Shown: positions 1-10,583, counted from the first letter of the stretch. The stretch is 64,000 nt of DNA from Metridium senile (GCA_949775045.1 OX459101.1:12140347-12204346), one strand, 5' to 3'. Numbers and translations: made by a program. The notes: a model not told the origin generated them from the letters alone.

Positions 1-1
1 A

Positions 2-961
2 GCAAATAACCTTTCCTTGGCATTTCAAGAGGAGGCCATCGACATCGTGTCGTCAATCGCACACATCGAGACAGCTAAGAAACAGCTCGCGCGAATTGAA
101 AAGAAGGAAGTCGAGGAGTTCCCAACAATTCAACGCTTTCTTGGGAAAGTAGAAGAGAAAGACGGGACATTCTACTATCAGGACGTTTCGATGCTCTCAT
201 TTAAAACGGCCAAAGAATCATTGGCATCTACAAAGACGGAGCTGGTAAGGAAAATAAAAGTGGCTATGGAAGCGAGGCTTGATGTTGCCGAAAACGAGCA
301 CGTACAGAGTGCTGCAACGATTCTCAACACAGAAGGTTGGGAGCGAAGAGACGAGGAAGGCGAAGAAGATATATCCTTTGCTGACGATGAACTGACAGAG
401 CTGGCTGAACATTTCAAAGAGCCATTATCAAATGCTGGAATGATTTGCTCCTTGAATGATCTCCTACAGCAATGGCACAGCCTTGTTCAATATACAGTGC
501 GTTATCTAAACCCTTCAAGGACGCCATACCTGCGTGTATGGAGGCGCATCCATGATTCACAACTGAGAAAAGAGTGGAATATGATCCTTATACTTGTTGA
601 ACTCCTCTTTGCAATTCCGATCTCTAACGCAAAGGTGGAGAGGCTCTTTTCTTATATGAAGAGAATCAAGACGGATTCACGAGCTTCCCTTGGCGAAGAC
701 AGGCTAAACAGCCTTATACGGATAAGTTCCGAGGGACCAAAGGCCGACTTCGACCCATTACCTGCCATCAAGCTATGGGCTTCAGCCTCGCATCGTCGCC
801 CGGTACAAAAGAAGAGGAAAATGTACAAACAACGCACCGGAAAACGTGCTAAACCAAGAGTGCTTATAGATCATCCCGTATCAGAGGCGGAATCTACAAC
901 AGACGAAGAAAGCACTGATACTGAGAGGGACATTATTCCCGAGCTCCAGGAACTAGATTAA
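2..961 (+). CDS. hAT-family transposase, C-terminal part (partial at left edge)
   Basis: The reading frame is open to the left edge and ends at TAA 959-961. No ATG start is visible, so the gene begins outside the window. The last third matches the hAT C-terminal dimerisation domain: a hydrophobic stretch followed by AIPISNAKVERLFS and MKRIKTDSRASLG (around 590-690), then RLNSLIRIS. This is the conserved segment of hAT transposases and of ZNF862/ZBED-like domesticated genes. The first ~130 residues are charged and helical, as in the region before this domain. A basic tail and an acidic Ser/Thr-rich tail follow. No stops or frameshifts are visible, so the element may be young or the gene domesticated. 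The catalytic DDE region would lie outside the window. A domesticated gene is the alternative, but a terminal-repeat-like end at 1431 favours a transposon. Confidence 0.85.
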   Translation, partial: ANNLSLAFQEEAIDIVSSIAHIETAKKQLARIEKKEVEEFPTIQRFLGKVEEKDGTFYYQDVSMLSFKTAKESLASTKTELVRKIKVAMEARLDVAENEHVQSAATILNTEGWERRDEEGEEDISFADDELTELAEHFKEPLSNAGMICSLNDLLQQWHSLVQYTVRYLNPSRTPYLRVWRRIHDSQLRKEWNMILILVELLFAIPISNAKVERLFSYMKRIKTDSRASLGEDRLNSLIRISSEGPKADFDPLPAIKLWASASHRRPVQKKRKMYKQRTGKRAKPRVLIDHPVSEAESTTDEESTDTERDIIPELQELD

Positions 962-1431
962 ACTACCAAAATTAATGTTAATGTTATTTGTTATGTTTTG
1001 TTATATTTAATAAGAGCTATATTGACGCACGTCGCTACAGTTTGATTCGTTAATCAATCATCAGTGTATGTCTCATATCGCGTTGTAACGCGAGATATAT
1101 CTCAGCATAATTATTTATTTTTTCTAAAGATAAAGTATTTCTCTTGTTAAAGTTTTTAAAATGTAGATTTTTCATGATCTTGGGAACAAGGTCTTCATTT
1201 TCCGACGCCACAGATGCGCGTTTCTGTAGCTGGAAACAATTAATTAACTTGTAATAACTTGTAATAAATCAGTTATTTGGTCCTGTATAAACTAGTTCGT
1301 ATTTTATTTTATTTTTTTTATTAATTAAAAAAAAAATTTTTTGTCCGGCCAAGATCGGCAGATGTCCGAGCTAAAATCAATCACGCCAGTCATCATGTCC
1401 GGCAACTGGCCGTCCGTTATTTTAAGCCCTG
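962..1431 (+). mobile_element. hAT element 3' untranslated region and putative right terminal repeat
   Basis: AT-rich DNA follows the transposase stop. At 1321-1431 it changes to a GC-richer stretch with repeated TGTCCGGC-type words and ends in TTTTAAGCCCTG at 1420-1431. Read inward on the - strand this begins CAGGGCTTAAAATAACGG, which has the form of a hAT terminal inverted repeat (CAGGG start). If correct, the 8 bases just outside (1432-1439, CTATCTAA) should be the target-site duplication and should recur at the unseen left end. The boundary is inferred from one end only. Confidence 0.5.
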
Positions 1432-1603
1432 CTATCTAATGTTTAGATTTGTATATATGTGCTTCCTAATAGAGCAATATTTAACAATTTTAATAACAAG
1501 ACAATCCAAACTTTACAAATTTCTCTATATGAGCGACTTCCAAACCAATGTAGAGTTGTCTTAACTTTCGTTTGAACCAATCACAAAGCGACATTTATAC
1601 CAC

Positions 1604-1891
1604 GTGATCGTATGCAAATTAGCCGTCTTTTTAGTAAGTAAAGGTGGATTACCTGTAACCTTTAATACCTTTTTTAAACTCAACAATGACATTCACAATC
1701 ACAACAGAAGACAATCACAAAATAACCACACTATTTCAAGGAAAACAAGACTTGGTCAATTTTCAATTGCCTACATGGGACCTTTGATATGGAATGAGTA
1801 TAGCAAATTAAAAGAAAAATGTAAAAACATTAACAATTTCAAAAAAAAATTAATCAAAAGTGAACTACTAGTTAAATACAATAGCAGCTAA
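1604..1891 (+). pseudogene. LINE (CR1/jockey-like) reverse transcriptase C-terminal remnant
   Basis: A 95-codon frame ending at TAA 1891 carries the signature of the extreme C-terminus of non-LTR retrotransposon ORF2: a short basic region, FNxFFKLNNDIHNHNRRQS, then RKTRLGQFSIAYMGPLIWN and a Lys-rich end (FKKKLIK). In this family these motifs lie downstream of the polymerase core. Nothing of the fingers/palm core (FADD) is upstream, so this is a 5'-truncated copy, as LINE insertions usually are. The first codons are probably not a real start. A matching 3' tail lies near 2850. Confidence 0.75.
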
Positions 1892-2501
1892 TTATTATAA
1901 TTCTTTAATGTAAAATATGATTTTCTGATTTTACAATTTATCAGACACATTAAATAATCATTTTTAATACAACAAATCAAAAATATACATTGTTATTACA
2001 TGTATAAGCAATGTCTAAACAATTATGTTTTCTTTAACAGAAATGTATATTTTATAATCAATACTTTTATATATAAACTTAAAAAACTCATTAATAATTC
2101 ATGAGCTATTAGTCCAATCGGGGCATTCCAATTTGGTCACATGCATGACCTTTATACCCCATAAAACACTGCCATAGGTACATTATATAAAAACACATGT
2201 GTCTTTATGATAAAGGTACGTGTGTCTTTATGTACCTATGACACTTGTAAAGCTCTCAGTTTTAATCTCTCATCATTGACCTTTACTAGAGGCATCACCC
2301 GAAACAATGCTATGAAGCTCCTACTATATTATACACGACCTTTCTCAAATGTGGGATGCCAAATGTGGTGCTTAATGGTGCATGGTGTGATATGAGAATG
2401 CGCAGTGTACCTTGCAAATAAAGTTTGTCTCCAAATTGGACTATTCTTCAAGAAACTTTTATAATTTAGTTTTGAATAAGTGTTGGAGTTTTTTAAGCTA
2501 T
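1892..2501. other. AT-rich intergenic or LINE 3' region, no gene seen
   Basis: Very A+T-rich with only short chance frames. A small repeated phrase (ACAYGTGTCTTTATG) occurs twice at 2193-2235. I see no exon, RNA gene or mobile-element terminus. Confidence 0.5.
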
Positions 2502-2598
2502 ATAAAAAACTCGCAGCACGTGTTTTATCAAGGATCAAAAACCCTCGCTGCGCTCGGGTTTTTATCCTTGATAAAACACTGCTGCTCGTTTTTTATAT
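2502..2598. repeat. Short near-perfect palindrome (foldback/MITE-like)
   Basis: Arms of about 44 bp (2502-2545 and 2555-2598) are reverse complements with four or five mismatches. The core GTGTTTTATCAAGGAT lies in the left arm, ATCCTTGATAAAACAC in the right, and a GC-rich loop CGCTGCGC in the middle. The outer flanks TATAAAAAAC and GTTTTTTATA also pair. It interrupts the AT-rich LINE 3' region. Confidence 0.75.
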
Positions 2599-2699
2599 AC
2601 TACATACTATACAGTTATTTTATTATTTATCAAATGTTACAGTTCAAGAATTATATTATACACATTGTACAATTAGAATATACTAGTTAATTGATTATA

Positions 2700-2857
2700 T
2701 TTCAGATGTAATTTGTAAAAAGGGGTTTAATGGTTATAAGCATTTCATGCTTTTTATTAGACTCCTATTCATAATCACCATAAAACCTTATTAGCTATGA
2801 ATCAGAGATCATGTAATTGATTATGATGAATAAAGATTGATTGATTGATCATAATAA
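2700..2857 (+). mobile_element. LINE 3' tail ending in TTGA microsatellite
   Basis: The segment carries a stem-forming stretch (AAGGGGTTTAATGG with TTATTAGACTCC) and ends GATGAATAAAGATTGATTGATTGATC. An AATAAAG signal followed by a short tandem repeat is typical of CR1/L2-type LINE 3' ends. It probably belongs with the RT remnant at 1604-1891, with later insertions between. Confidence 0.6.
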
Positions 2858-3575
2858 AAAACGCTTTGGTTACTGTTACAATAGCTTAATCTTATACTTA
2901 TTTCCTTCCATTAAAAAAGTTCCAACGTTTTAATAATTACTTTTTTTTTAAACAAAAACACTCTTAACTCTACTTAAATATTTGATTCTTATATGTAATA
3001 TACATGTGGATCGTAATGATCGATCATGTGAATAGAACATGTTAAAATGAAATGGATCAAAATCACCAGCATTCGGTTAGGGCTTTCAAAATTGTGATTT
3101 AGACTTCAACTGAATACAACATTTTATGTTAAAATTTGATAATTTACTAAACATGCCTCTGTTACGATGAAAGAGTCTTTTTTATCTACTGGCTTTGGGG
3201 ACAAGCAATGCAGGAGAGGTGCAACTTTACGGAGTCGGTATTCTAATTTGACTCAAAGGGTCACTACCAGGAAGAACTGAGCTGAAATTATTGCTTTTTG
3301 GTTCATTGCAAGAAAATAGATTTGATAATAGAACATTTAACAACTTTAATAACTTGATAAATTTCAAACTTTCATAATAGATTAATGTATTATAAGCCAA
3401 GTACCTGAATGACATTGGGAGTTTACTTCCATTACAGCCTTGTTTGATCACAAGTCTTCAATATCTCTGGTGATAACAGCATCCCTATAACACAAAGACT
3501 TCAGTGAATAAAAATAATGATAGCAATAACATAATAATAATAAGTCTCATTTATATTCATGTAATGCAAAATCCT
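2858..3575. other. AT-rich DNA, no gene seen
   Basis: No coding frame of substance and no RNA gene. Its last part (about 3519-3574, with AACATAATAATAATAAGT) recurs imperfectly at 4378-4432. It is the left copy of a host repeat split by the insertion at 3576-4333. Confidence 0.5.
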
Positions 3576-4333
3576 CCCAGAGTAATTAATCGATCAAAAT
3601 CGATCATCGACTACCTAATAGATCAATCAACAATAATCAATAAAATTAGCTGATTAATATCGATTGATATCGATAATCGATGATTAATTGATAGTCACAT
3701 AAAAAAGTTCCTTAATTAATATCGATTAGTATCGATTAACATCGATTATCATCTGTCAACTATTTCAGTCATTTTTATCGATTACTAATCGATAAAAGGT
3801 CACAGAATTGTTGCTCATCGATTAGTCATCCATTTCCAATATTAATCGATTAATAGGCCCTTTGCAGGACATGGTCACGTGACCTAATTTGACCTTGTCA
3901 CTCAAAAAAATGTCAGCAAAGCTCAGCCAAAATGCCAAAAATCAATAGAGCATGATAAAACAAACACTCTCTGAAATTTTGAACTTGATAGCTTTAAAAG
4001 CAAAGCTGCAGGAATTTTTCAAAATCGCTCAAATTAACAAGAGTTTGTATAGCTGACGGCAAGGCTTGCCAGTCAGTCATACAATCTTTGTTATTTTTGA
4101 CGATTTCAAAAAATTATAATGGCTTCACTTTTAAAGCTATCAAGATCAAACTTTCAGAGAGTGTTAGTTTTAGCATGCTCTATTGATTTTTGGCACTTTG
4201 GTTGATCTTTGCTGGCATTTTTTTGAGTGACAAGGTCAAATTGGGTCACGTGACCATGTCCTGCAAAGGGCCTATTAGCATCGATTAATATCGATTTCAT
4301 CAAAAATCGGTTTCATCGATTAATTACTCCGGG
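3576..4333. mobile_element. Nested inverted-repeat element with 8-bp target duplication
   Basis: The outer ends match as inverted repeats: CCCAGAGTAATTAATCGAT at 3576-3594 and ATCGATTAATTACTCCGGG at 4315-4333. The flanks AAAATCCT (3568-3575) and TAAATCCT (4334-4341) look like an 8-bp target duplication with one change, the size typical of hAT. Between the ends lie many degenerate ATCGATTAAT units (3590-3850 and 4278-4320) and an internal 427-bp palindrome. No coding capacity; a non-autonomous element. Confidence 0.65.
3851..4277. repeat. 427-bp near-perfect palindrome inside the element
   Basis: Both ends read TAATAGGCCC / GGGCCTATTA and both arms carry GGTCACGTGACC, a stretch with CTTGTCACTCAAAAAAATG and CAAAAATCAATAGAGCATG. 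The symmetry centre is near 4064 at GGCAAGGCTTGCC. The arms are about 200 bp with scattered substitutions, so the DNA could extrude as a long hairpin. Confidence 0.85.
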
Positions 4334-4640
4334 TAAATCCTTGAATAGCTCATAGTACTTGACAAATCTACTATTATGATAGAATAACATAATAAGAATA
4401 AGTCCATTTATATAGTGCTAAATCCTTGAAAATCTCAAAACGCTTTACAAATCTACTATTGTGTATATGGAGGAGTTATTGAACTGCTGTAAACCAGCAG
4501 ATTAATGTCAACCATGAGCGTGGTTTAATAACGAATGGATCCGAGACATGACTGTTGTACCGGGAGACAATCCCTACTCTTTTCAAACAGCACAACAGTA
4601 TTAATAATAGTATTAAAGTGAAATAGTATTTAAGCGAAGG
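4334..4640. repeat. Diverged ~96-bp tandem repeat flanking the inserted element
   Basis: TAAATCCTTGAATAGCTC at 4334 recurs as TAAATCCTTGAAAATCTC near 4430, each followed by ACAAATCTACTATT. With the matching piece left of 3576 this is a degenerate tandem host repeat into which the palindromic element inserted. The rest of the interval is anonymous. Confidence 0.5.
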
Positions 4641-4774
4641 GCAGACAAGACCTCCGTCTTTACGTCGTTATCCGAGAAGACGTGAAGGTCTAACCATTTG
4701 CAGATTTGCAGACAAGACCTCTGTCTTTACGTCGTTATCCGAGAAGACGTAAAGGTCTAGCCATTTGCAGATGT
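4641..4774. repeat. Two-copy 67-bp tandem duplication
   Basis: GCAGACAAGACCTCCGTC at 4641 recurs at 4708 with a few substitutions; both copies run through TACGTCGTTATCCGAGAAG to CCATTTGCAGAT. No coding context. Confidence 0.9.
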
Positions 4775-5842
4775 AAGCTTAATGCCAAAGGTAGTACCTT
4801 ATTTTGAAGTATTGGTCCAGCAGGGAAGCGAATCCGCACTGTAGTCCGGCGCATTCGAAAGCTTAAGTGTTCAACAGTTTACTTCTAATGAAAATTATAA
4901 AGATTGACGCACAAATAACCAAGTTTACAAGTAGTTCATGTGTTAATGTTGGAATGTGTTCTTCGGCGCCATTTTAGCTAATCGAGTTTCAAGTGGCAAA
5001 AGACGCGGAGTCTTTTAGTTATCATACATTTAGAATACCAAATACACAGAAAAACATTAAACCTACCGTTATGAAGCATTATGGATGACAAAATCTCATT
5101 TAGAATAATACAAAATGTACTTTCTTTGAAGATAGGATGTGCACTAACGTGCACTGGCCAAGCAAAAGTGTCTTGTATATCCACAATGCATTGCACATTA
5201 TCCAGCATGCAACAAGGTCTGCAAAAAGGGACTGAGGAAGAGTCTACACGAAAAGCACAGGAGTCCCGTTTCCTGTCTACATGTACTTTTTGACAAAACT
5301 AAAAGAAGTATGGTAGTCTGTTTTCGGTGTCGTTCTTCGATGGTCCAGCTCTTGCTGACTAAAAGATAATTAAGGAGATTCTTGTCAAGCGTTTTTACAT
5401 TTTTTTCACATTTGTTCTTTGGTATAAGTCCTTTAGATAATTATTGAGTCGGCTGGTTGTTTTTCAGGTTGGCTCATGATTGTCACGCTATAAACTTGTA
5501 CTGTCATTGTTTACATAACGAATTGCGTGACAAACTATAATCAACTTAGTCATACATGCCCTATATTTTAATTTGATATTTATTTTGGAAATTTTTTTTT
5601 ATTTGTATTTAAATAAATCAAATCTGTAGTAAAATGAATGCATGTTTTCTGGTTTATTTTTTATTTCTTGCTAAAGTGACTATCATCATATTATCTATTA
5701 TTACTACAGTAATAGAATAGAGGTATAAAATAGGTACAGGAATAGATTTTTTAAACTTTTTTTGGACTTTTTATTGTGGCTGCCTTATAGAGGGTGACCG
5801 CTTAATGGGTGAGCACTTAATATCATAGGTACCATTGTATTA
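4775..5842. other. Intergenic DNA, no gene recognised
   Basis: Short chance frames only. Near 5780-5835 a phrase resembling GACCGCTTAATGGGTGAGCACTTAAT is similar to the TA-flanked element family seen at 17581-17771 and may be a decayed end. Nothing else is supportable. Confidence 0.4.
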
Positions 5843-5992
5843 GCCTCCTCCGCAGGCTACTCCTTAGGGATTCCTTTGTTGTCGCGATCGGGATTCCTGT
5901 GTTGAAATATTTGGCAGAGAAGAACTGGGAATTTTTCTCCTCGCCACAGGAAGCCCAATAAAAAGATATATAAGAGATGCCTGCGGAGGAGG
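5843..5992. repeat. Small inverted-repeat element (MITE-like)
   Basis: Ends GCCTCCTCCGCAGGC (5843-5857) and GCCTGCGGAGGAGG (5979-5992) are reverse complements flanking about 120 bp of unrelated DNA. Similar sequences TACCATTGTAT and TACCACTGTA lie just outside. GC-rich ends in AT-rich DNA suggest a short non-autonomous transposon. Confidence 0.55.
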
Positions 5993-6002
5993 ATACCACT
6001 GT

Positions 6003-6147
6003 ATCACTCATTATCATAATCATCATCATCATTAACAACACCATCATGATATCATCATTGATCAACACAATGTTACAATCACCATAGCCATCTCCACCAT
6101 CACCAACCATCATCATCATCATCACCATCATCATATGCATCACCAGA
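6003..6147. repeat. CAT/ATC trinucleotide-rich low-complexity tract
   Basis: Imperfect runs of ATC/CAT with interruptions. The methionine-rich frame on the - strand across it is an artefact of the repeat. Confidence 0.85.
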
Positions 6148-6232
6148 GAGAGTACAGTTAGGCGTAATGGTCTCGTGGTTAGGGGATGTAATTATTATAA
6201 GCTCTTGGTCTTTATCAGTGCATGAATTTCAA

Positions 6233-6620
6233 ATAGAGCAAATGCAGTTAGACCATGAAATAATATCAAGTAAATTCTAACAAATAGTCACTATTTAGTG
6301 ACTAATTGTTGCTACTATTCACCCAGAATAGATAATAAAACAAAGGATAAATGAGGTTTCTTGTGTATTACTCTTTTGTCTCAAGATGTTCTGGTTGAGC
6401 GATAGAGCCAAAATAATCACTATTTGTTAGAGTGAAGTCATTTAACCTGTGAAATAGATATTAGACTAATACACCTTAGCAGTCTCTAATTCCATTGTTT
6501 TCTTTTGTGTCTATTTGACTATTACACTTTATCAAGCAATTTCTATTTCACGGGTTAAATGCCTTCACTCTAGTACTTTTTTAGATTGAATTTTATGGTC
6601 TAACTGTGTATTTGCTCTAT
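6233..6620. mobile_element. Inverted-repeat element with a nested 145-bp MITE
   Basis: Outer ends ATAGAGCAAATGCAGTTAG and CTAACTGTGTATTTGCTCTAT are inverted repeats (about 28 bp, with small gaps). Inside, 6428-6572 is a second inverted-repeat unit with ends TAGAGTGAAGTCATTTAACC and GGTTAAATGCCTTCACTCTA. The same inner unit occurs at 15615-17445, where it is split by a later insertion, so it is a dispersed family. Non-coding. Confidence 0.75.
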
Positions 6621-7019
6621 ATAAGTGAACTATTTTTGTTCATTGACATATGTATTTAACCTTTATAGTCCCTTTGGTACCATTCCTCTTAATACTACAA
6701 TCAACATTCCTGGAATAAATACCAGCAGTTCCTGGTAATTGTCTATGTTTCCTTTTCATTTCTTTAAGACATTGTTGATTGAGTGCTGAAATATCACGTG
6801 ACTGTATTTTGTTGATAGTGACATTTTGTATCTTGATGACGTCATTAGCATTGCACTTGACTTGGACGTTGCCATGCAACGATGAGGCTAAAATATAAAG
6901 AATTTATGGCATTTCATTTTCGGAAGTATGTATCAGCAATAGGGCTAGATTATTTGTTGCCATAATGTGTGCTAAAAAAAACAATCCTCTTGGGATATGT
7001 TTGAGTATAACTCAATGTT
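6621..7019. other. Intergenic DNA, no gene seen
   Basis: A 79-codon - strand frame (6640-6879) has no recognisable motif and I do not call it a gene. No RNA gene or repeat is evident. Confidence 0.4.
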
Positions 7020-7021
7020 TT

Positions 7022-7493
7022 TCAAACAAACAAACAAAGAAAACAAACAAACAATCGTATTAACAATCAAACAAACACACAAACAAACTAACGAACAAAC
7101 ATACAAACGTACTAACAAAAAAACATAAAAAAACAAGCTAAAAAAATATATATTAACAAACAAACGTACTAACAAACGTACTAACAAACAAACAAACGAA
7201 CAAACGCACTAACAAACAAAAAGATAAACAAACAAGGGAACAAAAAAATTAACAAACAAACGAACAAACGGCAAACAAACTTACTAACAAACAAACAAAT
7301 AAACAAACAAGCGAACAAACAAATTAACAAACAAATAAACAAACAAACAAATAAACAAACAAGCGAACAAATAAACAAATTAACAAACAAACAAACGTAC
7401 TAACAAATAAACAAATAAACAAACAAGCGAACAAACAAACAAACAAACGAACAAACAAACAAACAAGCGAACCAATAAAGAACTAGCTAAATA
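7022..7493. repeat. (CAAA)n / AAACAAAC-rich low-complexity tract
   Basis: About 470 bp of imperfect CAAA tetranucleotides with interspersed CGTACTAA words. The Leu/Phe/Cys-rich - strand frames across it are repeat artefacts. Confidence 0.9.
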
Positions 7494-8200
7494 AAGAAAT
7501 ACTACTATACTTACAAATTCGAGATGTTGACGTCAACGGCCCGGTGTGTTTTTCCTCTAATCCGCTATGACACAAAAACTCTATAATAACCATCACATCA
7601 TTGGGTATCAAATAGTTTGGCAGTTTGATCTCACAACTAGAAGGATGCCCTTTAAGTAACGATATTGACTCATTACAAGACTTTTGGGCAGCGGTCTGTA
7701 TCCCTGGGAACCTTGTCTGGGCAGCAATTGTTTTTGTCTTGTCACTTAGGGTGATGCCGCTGACCGTAATGAATTGTTTGGACGGGTCTTGGCATTCTAG
7801 TTCTATAGGAAGACCACGTGACTTGCCTAATATGGAAGAATTGTACTATTCATAATTATTATCATTACCGAATTTGGCCGTATTTGCATTATAATAGCCA
7901 TTATATGATCATCATTTTCAACACCATAGCCATCACATCACCATTACTATAACCACCACCTTCACCACCACCATCACTATCACTGACTATCACCATTACA
8001 ATCACTACGGGTAAGTTAATATCGATTTCCTAGTAACGTACATAAAAACTTAATAATTTCTTAGTAATTTCTAACTGTATAACATAACATATTGCAGATT
8101 TCGAACATAAAGCTACACCATGTCACGACTTGCTCTAATTCAAGTAATAAAGATGTTTGAAACCTGTTGCAAAGCTTAGTACTTGTGAATCATTCGAATA
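7494..8200. other. Intergenic DNA with a CAT/ACC-rich patch, no gene seen
   Basis: 7907-8006 is a CAT/ACC trinucleotide-rich patch. The rest carries only short chance frames. No exon with convincing splice sites was found. Confidence 0.45.
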
Positions 8201-8465
8201 CTATAACCACCACAATCACATCACCATCACTATCACTATCATCATTACAACCACCACCACCACCACCTTCATCATTCTCATCCACCAACAGCATCACCAT
8301 CACCATATCACCGCCATACAATCATCTTCATTCTCATCAAAACCACCATCGATCATTACCATCATCATTATCATTACTATCATCATTATCATTATCACCA
8401 TCACCATCATTACCTGATTATCATTATCATCATCATCAATATCATTCTAATCACCATATCAACAT
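8201..8465. repeat. ATC/CAT/ACC trinucleotide-rich tract
   Basis: Imperfect ATC, CACCAC and ATT trinucleotide runs for about 260 bp. The His/Ile/Thr-rich frames are artefacts. Confidence 0.85.
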
Positions 8466-8700
8466 CAACATCTATCAACATTTTTTATTAATCAATATCA
8501 GTTATCACTGCTTACCAATCAATAGATTGTTTACTCCTTCAACGACTCCAAATATTTGATGAAAGACTAACAAAGCCACTAAAAGTCCACAAAAAACATT
8601 GCTCTGGTACATTTTTCTTAAAAAAATATCAATAGAAAAACATTATAATACAAAAATACAAACGACAGTTACAAAATATACATTAATCATTTCAATAATC
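8466..8700. other. AT-rich DNA, no gene seen
   Basis: Nothing recognisable between two low-complexity tracts. Confidence 0.4.
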
Positions 8701-8906
8701 ACAAAAAGAAGAGCAAGAGAACACCAAAAGAAAAACAGGAAGAAGGCCAAGAACAAGAAGATGAAGTACAAGAAGAAGACGACGAAAAGGAAGAAGAGAT
8801 CAGGAAGGCCAACAACGTAATTAAAAAGAAAAAGTAGAAACATAAAAAGAAGGAGAAGGAGAAGAAGAAGGAGAGGAAGACAGAAGAAACGAAATCAAAT
8901 AAAAAC
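8701..8906. repeat. Polypurine GAA/AAG-rich tract
   Basis: Roughly 200 bp that are almost all purine on the + strand, with repeated AAGAAG and GAGAAG. Lys/Glu-rich frames here are compositional. Such tracts can form triplex DNA, but no function can be claimed. Confidence 0.8.
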
Positions 8907-9589
8907 ACAGCGTCTTTCAAAAGATCCTACATCGCTTACTTACCTTGTAAAACAACATCAACTCCCTTCATTTATTGTTAATCGTGTTTTTTCAAGGTGT
9001 AATTCAATCAGCGAGCAAAGTAATAATGACCGTTGCTAAGTGATTATCTTTGTTATGAAGACGGCCACTAGAACACCCATAATGCCTCTGGTCCATAAAG
9101 TTACAATATAGCAGGTGTCATTGTATTACTATTGAACGCTGCTGTAACGATTTGACTAGTGACTACTGGTTACTCAGATAACTGAGTTTATTTATTATAC
9201 ATTGTATTCACAAGTCTAGAATCTAATTATTTTCACAGTCAGACAATCTACAGCCTAGCCTTTACGATAATCTGTAGGTTAGGTTACGCCTGCAATGCAT
9301 TATTCGCCCAAAATAGCAACGTATTGTAGACTTTCGTTGTTTTCTTGCTCTGACAAAAATGTTTTTACTTTTGTTGCTTACTTTTCTCTAAAACAATATA
9401 TAATAAAACAATTATTAAATATTCTAATTCCACGTAATCTAGTACTGCTGCACTACTTGACAAAAGGCGTATTTGCACAGTAAGTTAGCCTCGATTTATT
9501 GCGAAAATACTCACAAAATCCAAGTCAAGCACGAGAAAATACTACCGCTAAATAATAGAAAACACGGATCGATATTATCCCTGTGCATA
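8907..9589. repeat. Intergenic DNA sharing a dispersed repeat with the right edge
   Basis: TCTAGTACTGCTGCACTA, then TTGACAAAAGGCG and TAGCCTCGATT (9437-9500), recur as TCTAGTACTGCTGTACCA, TTGACAAAAGAAGC and TAGCCTCAATT at 61960-62015. The element has no visible termini. No gene is seen. Confidence 0.5.
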
Positions 9590-9720
9590 TTCAATCCAGT
9601 CATATAGATTGCTTTTTAAAATAGTTCAAAGTTATAAGTTTTTTTTGTTGAATATTCAATGTTTTTAATTTCCGGAAATATATATATATATTCGTAACAT
9701 CAGCGAAAAGACGAAAGTTT
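9586..9720 (-). pseudogene. Decayed reverse transcriptase fragment upstream of the first GPCR copy
   Basis: CCAGTCATATAGATTGCTTT and CGTAACATCAGCGAAAAGACG match the - strand reverse transcriptase blocks at 45590-45665 and 20215-20235. They are shortened and interrupted by TA-rich runs. It is the same LINE-derived block that accompanies every GPCR unit. Confidence 0.5.
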
Positions 9721-10583
9721 AGAAATCTATTTTTGGAACCCAGACTGAGTAGCCCGCTCTTACAGAAACCTTGTTAAGAAATCTTGTAAAAATTACGAAA
9801 TTTTTAGATTGTTGACAATCAGGATATACTTAGAAAATAGTATGTCGGATGCTCAAACAAATGGCAAAATTGACTACGGAAATCATCTGCCACTTAGTAT
9901 TGTAGTAATCTGATAATTTGATTCTCAAATTTAATTGTGTATTTTTGGGGGGCAAAAGACAGAGGAAGGAATTACATGGAATATGATATTGAAAATTGGA
10001 CAGAAGGTTGTTCCTATATATAACTATGATATACTTCGTGAAAACAAGGATTGATTACTGTCGTCCAATTATCTTCGCTTCTAGCCCTTCGCAGTAAAAA
10101 TAACACAATGGAAAAGTAAGTCTCACATCATATAAAGAAGTCTGAGTTGATCCTTATCTTCTAAGCTGTAAGATTGTGACTTATTCCTCGTAAAAAAGTG
10201 TTTCGGGCGCTAATTCGAATTTATTTGGGAGTCCTTCGTCTTAGTAAAAGCGGTAACTTATATACCGTATCAAAAGACTGCTTCTTACTTACGTTTCGGG
10301 CGCAAAAAACGTCGCAGTCCGAGAAAAAGTTGAAATTTAAATATATAAAAGACATTGTTGCTTACTGACCTTTGGGACGTTCATCCTTTGTCGGAGTAAA
10401 ACTGGTAACTTATACACAACAAAATGAGAGCATTACTAACGCTTCAGTCGTTAATTCCGAGTCTTCGGTCCGAGTAAAAGTGATACACCATAAAGAATTG
10501 TTACTTACTGAGTTTTGCCTCGTCAGATACAAGAAACATAACTAACAATTCACCGTACAAAACAGCTAGTGTTCTCAATTATA
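9720..10583 (+). promoter_or_regulatory. Upstream region of GPCR copy 1 with conserved TATA-like core and degenerate repeats
   Basis: From GGAACCCAGACTGAG (9737) through 10130 this matches, in reverse orientation, the upstream blocks of the GPCR genes at 21600-22060, 31700-32140 and others. The best conserved word is TATATATAACTATGATATA (10015-10033), a plausible TATA box. ATGGAAAA followed by GTAAGT at 10108-10121 resembles a tiny first exon plus splice donor. From 10140 to 10535 lie about four degenerate ~95-bp repeats built on GAGTAAAA, GGTAACTTATA and CTTACT words, absent from the - strand copies. Confidence 0.5.

Noticed and set aside
6164..6190. A-box-like TGGTCTCGTGGTTAGGG, possible tRNA gene
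   Set aside because: No B box at the proper distance and no cloverleaf; at best a fragment.
7022..7493. Leu/Phe/Cys-rich membrane-like frames on the - strand
   Set aside because: Translation of a CAAA low-complexity tract.
8157..8559. His/Thr/Ser-rich frames
   Set aside because: Translation of ATC/CAT trinucleotide repeats.
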